A DNA stretch of 32,400 bases from an uncultured Bacteroidales bacterium (GTDB lineage Bacteria > Bacteroidota > Bacteroidia > Bacteroidales > F082), in the NCBI GenBank assembly GCA_947303055.1, contig CAMYXV010000014.1:1-32400 (forward strand), given 5' to 3'. This document shows positions 21,772 through 28,656 of this stretch, piece by piece (position 1 is the stretch's first letter; the number at the start of each line of letters is the position of its first letter). Made by a program: the position numbers and the translations under genes. The notes under the pieces were generated by a model, which made no database searches, was not told the origin of the DNA, and saw only the letters and a program-made list of their open reading frames with translations.

Positions 21772-23427
21772 CTATACTTTCTTTCCGATAAATCTGACAA
21801 CTAACCAAAGTACTGCAAATCCCAACAAAAACGCCACCCAAGAAGGCAGTCCCAAAGCCGTAGGCAAGACTCCTATCAGCATCGCTACACCACCCACGGT
21901 GAGCGCATAAGGCATCTGCGTCTTGACATGCTGCAGGTGATTGCAACTCGAGGCCAAGGAACTCATGATCGTAGTGTCGGAAATCGGGCTGCAGTGGTCG
22001 CCCATGACGGAACCCGCCAGCACCGAAGCCACCACATTGTAGAACAAAGGCATGGTAGCTCCCACCGACAGACCTTGCTCTTGGCAAAGCAACCACGAAG
22101 CGGGCAGAATCAAGGGATAAAGGATGGCCATCGTACCCCAGGAAGTGCCTGTTGAGAAGCCTATCAAGGCGGCCAAAAGGAAAGTGAGTACGGGAACCAC
22201 TGCTGGCGACAGCGACCATTTCAGCAACAATTGAGAAACAAATTCAGCCGTGTGCATGTCCTTAGTCACCAAAGCGATGGCCCAAGCCATAGTAAGAATG
22301 AGTACCGCGTTGAACATGGCCTTGAAGCCTTCCACCATCTCCTCCATGATCTTTCCGAACTCCATGTCTCCCCGCAGCAATGTCATCACGATGGAGGTTA
22401 GCAGCGACAGCACTGAGGCCCACAGCAAAGCCTTGTAGGAATTGGCCGCACCGATAGTCGCAGAGAGCTTGGAGAAGAATCCTGTTTCCGTTTGCCAGAC
22501 CGAGGCATCATAACCAGTGGCAATTAGTCCGATGATAGTGCCAAAAATCAGCACGCATAAAGGAATCAAGGCGTCGATAATATGCGCAGGTTTGGCCACT
22601 CTATTGGGTATTTCAGTTTCCATCATCGAAGCCATGCGGGCCTTGCGTTCGGCGGTCAGCATCGGGCCAAAATCGCGACCGCTGAAGATGATCATCAGCA
22701 CGAAGGCAAGGGTCAGGAAGGGATAGAAACTGTACGCTAAGGAATGGAAGAAAACTGAATAAGCCGAGGCTTCAAGTCCAATGGCTCTGATGCCGTCCTG
22801 AATATAACTCAGCTCTGCCCCGATCCATGTAGTGACGAAAGCCACAGCCACCACTGGTGCAGAAGTGGAGTCGACGATATAAGCCAGCTTCTCTCGCGAC
22901 ACTTTGAGTTTGTCAGCAATGGGGCGCATGGTGTTACCCACCACGAGGGTGTTGGAATAGTCGTCGAAGAAGATGCACAAATCCATCAGAAACGTCATCA
23001 ACTGTCCCGAACGCGGACCACGTGCCCTACGCGACAGCCAGTTGACGATGCCTTGCATACCACCATTGGCCGTGATGATACGCACCATGCCGCCAATGAT
23101 GAGCGTGAAGACGATAATCATCACATGGTCAGCATCATAGAGAGAGCCGACGACGTAGGTGTCGACTACGCGTAGCAATCCTCCACCCAAAGCCGAGGCC
23201 GGATTTGCGCCGCCATAATAGGCCATAAGGAAGGTACCCGTCAGGATACCGACAAACAACGAAGAAATCACCTCTTTTATTAATAGGGCCATCACGATGG
23301 CTACTAAAGGCGGCAAAATCGACATCCACAGCGGCATTGGGCCTGCAACCGGACCCAGAAGATACAACAGCACCATGCCCAAAACCAAGACAAACAGCAC
23401 TGTTAAAACGATCCATTTCTTCTTCAT
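21772..23427 (-). CDS. NhaC family Na+/H+ antiporter
   Basis: 551 residues with about 12 membrane helices. The conserved family core is present: DLCIFFDDYSNTLVVGNTMR with D155-D156, KLKVSREKLAYIVDSTSAPV, and GFSTGTSWGTMAILYPLILP, followed by VLAGSVMGDHCSPISDTTIM. It would exchange Na+ for H+ across the inner membrane. Some members of this superfamily move organic acids or amino acids (malate/lactate, lysine/cadaverine-like), so the substrate is not certain. It is transcribed alone, convergent with murF-alr (43-base gap, no hairpin seen) and divergent from the lipoprotein pair at 23614. Confidence 0.9.
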   Translation of the reverse strand: MKKKWIVLTVLFVLVLGMVLLYLLGPVAGPMPLWMSILPPLVAIVMALLIKEVISSLFVGILTGTFLMAYYGGANPASALGGGLLRVVDTYVVGSLYDADHVMIIVFTLIIGGMVRIITANGGMQGIVNWLSRRARGPRSGQLMTFLMDLCIFFDDYSNTLVVGNTMRPIADKLKVSREKLAYIVDSTSAPVVAVAFVTTWIGAELSYIQDGIRAIGLEASAYSVFFHSLAYSFYPFLTLAFVLMIIFSGRDFGPMLTAERKARMASMMETEIPNRVAKPAHIIDALIPLCVLIFGTIIGLIATGYDASVWQTETGFFSKLSATIGAANSYKALLWASVLSLLTSIVMTLLRGDMEFGKIMEEMVEGFKAMFNAVLILTMAWAIALVTKDMHTAEFVSQLLLKWSLSPAVVPVLTFLLAALIGFSTGTSWGTMAILYPLILPASWLLCQEQGLSVGATMPLFYNVVASVLAGSVMGDHCSPISDTTIMSSLASSCNHLQHVKTQMPYALTVGGVAMLIGVLPTALGLPSWVAFLLGFAVLWLVVRFIGKKV

Positions 23428-23444
23428 AGGTGCAAAATGAGGCT

Positions 23445-23452
23445 CAAAAATA
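23445..23452 (-). promoter_or_regulatory. Putative -7 box for the NhaC-family gene
   Basis: TATTTTTG on the minus strand, 17 bases upstream of the ATG at 23427. Confidence 0.45.
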
Positions 23453-23494
23453 CAATTTTTTGACGGAATCCCGTTATCTAAACCGATTTGGTCT

Positions 23495-23502
23495 TATTTT
23501 TG
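23495..23502 (+). promoter_or_regulatory. Putative -7 box for the lipoprotein pair
   Basis: TATTTTTG followed by C. Transcription from here would place the inverted repeat pair at 23515-23578 in the 5' leader of the mRNA, ahead of the ATG at 23614. Confidence 0.45.
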
Positions 23503-23514
23503 CAAGCTGGAAAA

Positions 23515-23578
23515 GGTCCCTGAGCCCGTCGAAGGGCCGATTCGAATTTATGACGGTGCATCGACATGCTCAGTAACC
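23515..23578. repeat. Inverted pair of the 24-nt palindromic repeat (second unit diverged)
   Basis: The first unit (23515-23538) is GGTCCCTGAGCCCG plus TCGAAGGGCC, identical to 12083-12106. The second (23555-23578) reads GGTGCATCGACATGCTCAGT plus AACC, an inverted and diverged copy. Sixteen bases separate them. The pair ends 35 bases before the ATG at 23614. Confidence 0.8.
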
Positions 23579-23613
23579 TGCTTTTATCAAATATCTAAAC
23601 TAATAGTATTATC

Positions 23614-24135
23614 ATGAAGAAAACACTCATCATCGCATTAAGTTGCCTCGTAGTTCTGTTCGCAGCTTGCAAGAAACCTGTTGAACCCACGCCAACCCCC
23701 GTTGACTACGCTCCCAACTATGTAGGCAATTACATGGGTCAGTTCACGCTCACCATCACTTCGATGAACAATAGCGCAGTGGATAACATGGCTTTTCCCA
23801 TCGACAGTATTAGGATGGACATCGCGAAAGGCGAAGAAATCAATGCCATTACGGCCATTGTAACCGTTGAAGACGAGTCGCACCAAACCTCAGGTACAGC
23901 TACGGCCGAGAAAGCTGATTTCGGAATCGTCCACCTCGTCATCGACGAAACGCATCAACTCAGCAACCCATACCTCTTTAACCTGGATCTTCAAATGGAA
24001 GCCACCAAGACCGAGAGTGACACGCTGAACATCGTTGGCACCTTCACAGGGGACGGCCATGCCACTATTTTTGGACAAGAACAGGTATTCAACAAAGTAT
24101 TGGGTACCATCAACGGAAAACTTGTGAAACAATAA
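23614..24135 (+). CDS. Hypothetical lipoprotein, first of a related pair
   Basis: 173 residues. MKKTLIIALSCLVVLFAAC is a lipoprotein signal (lipobox FAAC, Cys19), followed by a Pro/Thr-rich spacer (KKPVEPTPTPVDYAP). The mature domain is made of strands and opens NYVGNYMGQFTLTITSM, ending IVGTFTGDGHATIFGQEQVF then LGTINGKLVKQ. The same opening (VGxYxG) and ending (GT-x-TGNG...GTLGGKL) occur in the next gene, so the two share a C-terminal domain. Function unknown; a surface or periplasmic beta-sandwich is likely. It starts an operon with the next gene, 18 bases apart. Confidence 0.78.
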   Translation: MKKTLIIALSCLVVLFAACKKPVEPTPTPVDYAPNYVGNYMGQFTLTITSMNNSAVDNMAFPIDSIRMDIAKGEEINAITAIVTVEDESHQTSGTATAEKADFGIVHLVIDETHQLSNPYLFNLDLQMEATKTESDTLNIVGTFTGDGHATIFGQEQVFNKVLGTINGKLVKQ

Positions 24136-24153
24136 CTTAAAAGTCATATCATC

Positions 24154-24984
24154 ATGAAAAAAAGCACTTTATTTCTGGCTTGCTGCATTGGTCTGATGCT
24201 GTTGGCAAGCTGCAAGAAAGACCCTGTAGCACCCACCATCAGCGTCATCACCGACACGGGCTATGTGACCGAAAACGCACAAATCTATTCGGGCGATGAC
24301 ATCAAGGTCGGCTTCAATGCCACTGGCGAAAAACTGACGAAGATCGAGATCACACTGACCCAAAACGGCATTGTAATCAACTCCAGCCAAGCCACCATTG
24401 AGAACCTGACGAGCTACACTCACACAGCCATCTTCAACGTCGAGGCTACAGGTGCTGTAAGCATCACCGGCACCGTGACCGATGCTGCGGGACAGACTGC
24501 CACAAAGAGTTTTAATGTCATCTTCAACGAGAAGCCTAACGAGAAGTTCGTGGGCCATTATGAAGGCGAGGCCCTCTTCACGGGTACCATGGAAGCCACC
24601 GTATCAGGCATGGAACCGATGCAACAGGAGGTCACAGACAATCCTTTCCCTGTCACGGTCGATCTCAGGGCAGGCGAAACCGTAACCGAAGTGGTTGGCA
24701 TCTGCAAGATTGACAACCAGGAAATGGAAATCAAAGGTACGGTTGATGGCAACAACGTGACTTTTGAAGCCGTCAACACCACTGTCACCTTCAACTATGA
24801 TTTGGGAGGTTTCAGCCTCCAGCCCGAAGTGGACGTTACCTACGATGTGAAAGCCACCCTTGAAAACCAGAAACTGACTCTCGACGGCACTTGCACTGGC
24901 AACGGTGAGATTCACATGTTTTTCTACAACGGCACTATTGCCATCGATGGTACGCTCGGCGGCAAATTGGAGAAGACACGTTGA
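24154..24984 (+). CDS. Hypothetical lipoprotein with Ig-like and shared C-terminal domain
   Basis: 276 residues. MKKSTLFLACCIGLMLLASC is a lipoprotein signal (Cys20 in LLASC). Residues about 28-128 look like a bacterial Ig-like/PKD-type fold (VAPTISVITDTGYV, DDIKVGFNATGEKLTKIEIT, VSITGTVTDAAGQTATKSFN). From about 133 a second domain begins FVGHYEGEALFTGTMEATVS and ends LDGTCTGNGEIHMFF, GTLGGKLEK, the same plan as the whole mature part of the preceding lipoprotein. The gene therefore seems to be that domain plus an added N-terminal Ig-like part. Function unknown. A rho-independent terminator follows at 25018-25048. Confidence 0.78.
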   Translation: MKKSTLFLACCIGLMLLASCKKDPVAPTISVITDTGYVTENAQIYSGDDIKVGFNATGEKLTKIEITLTQNGIVINSSQATIENLTSYTHTAIFNVEATGAVSITGTVTDAAGQTATKSFNVIFNEKPNEKFVGHYEGEALFTGTMEATVSGMEPMQQEVTDNPFPVTVDLRAGETVTEVVGICKIDNQEMEIKGTVDGNNVTFEAVNTTVTFNYDLGGFSLQPEVDVTYDVKATLENQKLTLDGTCTGNGEIHMFFYNGTIAIDGTLGGKLEKTR

Positions 24985-25017
24985 TTATTTACGGTGTGTA
25001 CACTGTCTATACAAACG

Positions 25018-25048
25018 AAAAACGGATGGCCAAAGACCATCCGTTTTT
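25018..25048 (+). terminator. Rho-independent terminator of the lipoprotein pair
   Basis: Stem AAAAACGGATGG / CCATCCGTTTTT with a 7-base loop, ending in a T-run and further Ts. About 30 bases after the stop at 24984. Confidence 0.85.
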
Positions 25049-25069
25049 GTTTTTATGCGGGGAGGATTA

Positions 25070-25095
25070 CTCCTTTTGGTCGTACTCCTTTTGGG
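25070..25095. repeat. Short direct repeat
   Basis: ACTCCTTTTGG occurs twice (25070-25080 and 25085-25095), separated by TCGT. Part of the non-coding stretch 24985-25218, which otherwise holds the terminator and the large palindrome. Confidence 0.6.
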
Positions 25096-25103
25096 GAGGG
25101 CTT

Positions 25104-25223
25104 TACCAAAACCAAAATCGGCTTCGCCGTTTTTTTATGCAGCCATACAGCTGAAAGCAAGTTTTCGCTGCATGACTGCATAAAAAAAGCAGGACTATCG
25201 TCCTGCTCGTTTTGGTTTTGGTA
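25104..25223. repeat. 120-bp imperfect palindrome containing two terminators and the tRNA 3' end
   Basis: TACCAAAACCAAAA (25104-25117) pairs with TTTTGGTTTTGGTA (25210-25223), and TTTTTTTATGCAG (25130-25142) with CTGCATAAAAAAA (25176-25188). The left arm holds CGGCTTCGCCG plus T-run (terminator on the plus strand); the right arm holds GCAGGAC-GATA-GTCCTGC plus T-run on the minus strand, the likely terminator of the tRNA. The right end covers the last bases of the tRNA gene, including its CCA. Confidence 0.8.
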
Positions 25224-25293
25224 GCGGGGGGAGGATTCGAACCTCCGACCTCCGGGTTATGAGCCCGACGAGCTGCCTCTGCTCTACCCCGCA
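25219..25293 (-). tRNA. Initiator tRNA-Met (anticodon CAT)
   Basis: Cloverleaf read by hand: acceptor stem GCGGGG / CCCCGC, D stem GAGC/GCTC, anticodon stem TCGGG/CCCGG around loop CTCATAA, T stem GGAGG/CCTCC with loop TTCGAAT, encoded CCA. Initiator features: three consecutive G-C pairs (GGG/CCC) in the anticodon stem, an A11-U24 pair in the D stem, and an unpaired position 1-72 (U opposite U instead of C opposite A in E. coli). It is divergent from era and terminates in the palindrome described for 25104-25223. Confidence 0.92.
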
Positions 25294-25343
25294 TCGTGCG
25301 AAAAATCTCGGAAAACAAAAAATTTCGTTCCCGAAATCGGCTG

Positions 25344-25351
25344 CAAAGATA
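25344..25351 (-). promoter_or_regulatory. Putative -7 box for tRNA-fMet
   Basis: TATCTTTG followed by C on the minus strand, 50 bases upstream of the tRNA 5' end. It lies directly beside the oppositely oriented era -7 box. Confidence 0.5.
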
Positions 25352-25352
25352 A

Positions 25353-25360
25353 TAATTTTG
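25353..25360 (+). promoter_or_regulatory. Putative -7 box for era
   Basis: TAATTTTG on the plus strand, 38 bases before the ATG at 25399. No clear -33 element. Confidence 0.35.
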
Positions 25361-25398
25361 TTTCTTTGCAAGGCCAAAATCAAAGAAAAAATTTCATT

Positions 25399-26280
25399 AT
25401 GAGTCATAAAGCAGGCTATGTCAACATCATAGGACGCCCGAATGTGGGCAAGTCCACCCTTATGAATCAGCTCGTTGGAGAGAAAATCTCCATCATCACC
25501 TCGAAAGCGCAGACCACGCGTCACCGCATCCTCGGCATCGTCAACGGAGACGACTTCCAGATTGTCTTCTCCGACACACCTGGCATTATCAAAGACCCAG
25601 CCTACAAGATGCACGAGGTGATGAACCAGTTCGTCAATGTGGCCCTCATCGACGCCGACCTCATCTTGTTTGTCGTCGACATCACCGACAAAAAGGTGGA
25701 AGAAAAGACTGTCGAAAGGCTAAAGACTACCGAGATACCCGTCTTTGTGCTCATCAACAAAATCGACCTCAGCACTCAAGAGCAAGTGGAACAAGCCGTG
25801 GAACAATGGCGTGAGACACTGCCCAACGCAACGGTGTTCCCTCTTTCAGCGCAATACAACGCCAACGTGGAGTTCATCTTTAAGCAGATTCTAGAAAAAC
25901 TACCCGAGTGTCCGCCCTACTTCCCCAAAGACGAGCTCACCGACCGTTCCATGCGTTTCTTCATCACTGAAATCATCCGCGAGAAGATACTGCTCAACTA
26001 TCAGCAGGAAATTCCATATTCCGTACAGGTCGAAGTGGAGAGCTACGAAGAAACTGAGCACCGCATCCACATCCGAAGTGTCATCTACGTAGCCCGTGAT
26101 TCGCAAAAGGCCATCATCATCGGCAAGGGCGGTAGCGCCATCAAGAAGCTCGGTATGCAGGCCCGCGCTGACATTGAAGAGTTTACGGGGAAGAAAATCT
26201 TCCTTGAACTCTTCGTCAAAGTTGACAAGGACTGGAGAGATAATGAGGCTGAGCTTAAGCGTTTTGGCTACGAAGCCTAA
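25399..26280 (+). CDS. era: GTPase Era
   Basis: 293 residues from the ATG at 25399 ([20 protein letters not shown]). Binds 16S rRNA and helps 30S assembly. G1 GRPNVGKST at 12-20, G2 region TTRHRI, G3 DTPGI, G4 NKID and G5 SAQ, then a KH RNA-binding domain at the C-terminus ([35 protein letters not shown]). Length fits the family. The frame opens upstream to 25366 but the extra residues are leader. It is followed by der, 41 bases later. Confidence 0.95.
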   Translation: MSHKAGYVNIIGRPNVGKSTLMNQLVGEKISIITSKAQTTRHRILGIVNGDDFQIVFSDTPGIIKDPAYKMHEVMNQFVNVALIDADLILFVVDITDKKVEEKTVERLKTTEIPVFVLINKIDLSTQEQVEQAVEQWRETLPNATVFPLSAQYNANVEFIFKQILEKLPECPPYFPKDELTDRSMRFFITEIIREKILLNYQQEIPYSVQVEVESYEETEHRIHIRSVIYVARDSQKAIIIGKGGSAIKKLGMQARADIEEFTGKKIFLELFVKVDKDWRDNEAELKRFGYEA

Positions 26281-26288
26281 TTTTTTCG

Positions 26289-26296
26289 TATTTTTG
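26289..26296 (+). promoter_or_regulatory. Putative -7 box for der
   Basis: TATTTTTG followed by C, in the era-der gap, 25 bases before the der ATG. A TTTTG inside the end of era (26262-26266) is 22 bases upstream, near the usual -33 spacing. Confidence 0.5.
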
Positions 26297-26321
26297 CAGC
26301 CGTTTTCAAATTCAAAGCATT

Positions 26322-27629
26322 ATGTCAAACATTGTAGCAATAGTGGGGAGACCCAATGTGGGAAAATCGACGCTTTTCAACCGTCTGCTGAAGCAGCGCA
26401 TGGCCATCGTGGAAGAAACGAGCGGCGTGACACGCGACCGTCACTACGGTAAAAGCGATTGGAACGGAAAGGAATTCACCGTCATTGACACCGGCGGTTA
26501 TGTGGTGGGGTCGGACGACATCTTTGAAGAAGAAATCCGCAAGCAGGTGGACTTGGCCATCGACGAGGCCGATGTCATCGTCTTTATCGTGGATGGTCGC
26601 GAAGGGCTTCATGTCTTGGACGAGGACGTGGCCGTCATATTAAGACAACAAAAGAAGCCTGTTCTGCTGGCTGTCAACAAGATAGACGAACCTAACAAAG
26701 AAGTCTTGGCGGGTGAGTTCTACGCCTTGGGCTTGGGCGAACCTTGGCCGATTTCAGCCATGACAGGCACAGGCACGGGTGAACTTTTGGACAAAATCTG
26801 CGAGTTGCTGCCCTCCGACACCACCGACTTTGACACCGACCTGCCGCGCTTCACTGTGGTGGGAAGGCCTAATGTTGGTAAATCATCCCTAATCAATGCC
26901 TTCCTAGGCACCGACCGCCATATCGTGACCGACATTGCTGGCACCACCCGCGATGCCAATTACACACGTTACAACGCCTTCGGCATGGAGTTTATGCTGG
27001 TCGACACGGCCGGACTGCGCAAGAAAAGCAAGGTTGAGGAAGACATTGAGTTCTATAGTGTACTGCGTTCTATCCGCGCCATTGAGGACTGTGACGTAGC
27101 CATCCTCATGCTTGATGCCACAAAAGGCTTCGAGGCTCAGGACATGAATATCCTCCGCCTCATCGAGAAGAATAAGAAAGGCTTGGTGATGGTCGTCAAC
27201 AAATGGGACCTTGTGGAGAAAGACTCCAACACGCACAAGGCTTACGAAGAAGTGATTCGTTCACGCACAGCTCCTTTTACCGACTATCCTATCATTTTCA
27301 CCTCGGCCATCAACAAGCAGCGTATCTATAAGGTATTGGAGACCGCGCACAAAGTATACGAGAACCGCGAACGCCGCATCCCCGTGCGCGAACTGAACGA
27401 CAAGATGCAGGAAATCATCAACTCCGTGCCGTTGCCGACGGCTTCGCGCGGACGTTTCCTGCGCATCAAGTACATCACCCAGCTGAAGAGCATCTCGCCC
27501 CAGTTCATATTCTTTTGCAACCTGCCTAAGGACGTGAAGGAGAACTACAAACGCTTCTTGGAGAACAAGATTCGCGAGACTTGGGACTTCAATGGGGTAC
27601 CAATCCAGTTGATTTTTAAGGAAAAGTGA
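26322..27629 (+). CDS. der: GTPase Der (EngA)
   Basis: 435 residues. Needed for 50S ribosome assembly. Two GTPase domains in tandem, a hallmark of the family: the first has GRPNVGKST at 9-17, DTGGY at 56-60 and NKID at 119-122; the second has GRPNVGKSS at 181-189, DTAGL and NKWD. A C-terminal KH-like domain ends the protein ([20 protein letters not shown]). The ATG at 26322 gives [14 protein letters not shown] with no spare residues. It sits between era and hslR, a group of ribosome and RNA genes. Confidence 0.96.
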   Translation: MSNIVAIVGRPNVGKSTLFNRLLKQRMAIVEETSGVTRDRHYGKSDWNGKEFTVIDTGGYVVGSDDIFEEEIRKQVDLAIDEADVIVFIVDGREGLHVLDEDVAVILRQQKKPVLLAVNKIDEPNKEVLAGEFYALGLGEPWPISAMTGTGTGELLDKICELLPSDTTDFDTDLPRFTVVGRPNVGKSSLINAFLGTDRHIVTDIAGTTRDANYTRYNAFGMEFMLVDTAGLRKKSKVEEDIEFYSVLRSIRAIEDCDVAILMLDATKGFEAQDMNILRLIEKNKKGLVMVVNKWDLVEKDSNTHKAYEEVIRSRTAPFTDYPIIFTSAINKQRIYKVLETAHKVYENRERRIPVRELNDKMQEIINSVPLPTASRGRFLRIKYITQLKSISPQFIFFCNLPKDVKENYKRFLENKIRETWDFNGVPIQLIFKEK

Positions 27630-27636
27630 TTTGACT

Positions 27637-27730
27637 CGCTTCGCGTCATTGCGAGGAGGAACGACGAAGCAATCCAGGCAAAATGCACAATTTATCTGGA
27701 CTGCTTCGTTCCTCGCAGTGACGCAAAGCG
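27637..27730. repeat. 94-bp palindromic repeat between der and hslR
   Basis: The left arm starts CGCTTCGCGTCATTGCGAGG (27637) and the right arm ends CTCGCAGTGACGCAAAGCG (27730); CAATCCAG (27670-27677) pairs roughly with CTGGACTG (27696-27703), with an AT-rich centre. It resembles the interspersed CGTCATTGCGAGG...GAAGCAATCC palindromes found in many unrelated bacterial genomes. It fills most of the gap between two genes on the same strand. Confidence 0.8.
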
Positions 27731-27749
27731 GCAGAAAAAAAGCTAACCA

Positions 27750-28139
27750 ATGGCAAACGAAGAAAACATCGTTAGGATGGACAAATGGCTGTGGGCGGCG
27801 CGTCTGTTCAAGACACGCTCGTTGGCGGCAGATGCCATCAAAGGCGGCAAGGTGAAGATGGACGACAACCCCGTCAAGCCCTCGCGCGAAGTGAAGGTGG
27901 GCGATGTCATCCAGGTGCAGATTGAGCAACTACACAAGGTGGTAGAGGTAAAGACCGTGGTCAAGAACCGCGTTTCCGCCAAACAGGTGCCCGAGGTCTA
28001 TAACGACCTCACGCCCAAGGAAGAATACGAGCGCATCGAGTTCATGCGCGCCTACAAGGCCGAGTGGCGCGACAGAGGCGCTGGCAGGCCTACGAAGAAG
28101 GAACGGCGGATGATTGAACGGCTGAAGGATGAAATATGA
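27750..28139 (+). CDS. hslR: S4-domain RNA-binding protein Hsp15
   Basis: 129 residues. The N-terminal S4 domain is clear: RMDKWLWAARLFKTRSLAAD, AIKGGKVKMDDNPVKPSREV and KVGDVIQVQ, followed by a basic C-terminal tail (GRPTKKERRMIERLKDEI). In E. coli Hsp15 binds 50S subunits with a stuck nascent chain and helps rescue them. The length and tail match the family. It follows der after 120 bases that hold the palindromic repeat; a terminator hairpin follows its stop. Confidence 0.92.
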   Translation: MANEENIVRMDKWLWAARLFKTRSLAADAIKGGKVKMDDNPVKPSREVKVGDVIQVQIEQLHKVVEVKTVVKNRVSAKQVPEVYNDLTPKEEYERIEFMRAYKAEWRDRGAGRPTKKERRMIERLKDEI

Positions 28140-28144
28140 TACAC

Positions 28145-28175
28145 CAAAGGCGACCCCAAAACGGAGTCGCCTTTG
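28145..28175. terminator. Two-way terminator between hslR and the ATPase genes
   Basis: Stem CAAAGGCGAC (28145-28154) / GTCGCCTTTG (28166-28175) with an inner CC/GG pair, in the gap between convergent genes. Ts follow on the plus strand (CTTTTG). Confidence 0.75.
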
Positions 28176-28200
28176 CTTTTGAATGGTTGTCCTCTCGATA

Positions 28201-28641
<441 letters not shown>

Positions 28642-28656
28642 TTAATTGTTAATTTG

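Noticed and set aside
6405-23578. 24-nt repeats as a CRISPR array
   Set aside because: Units are scattered singly or as inverted pairs, not regularly spaced direct repeats; no cas genes.
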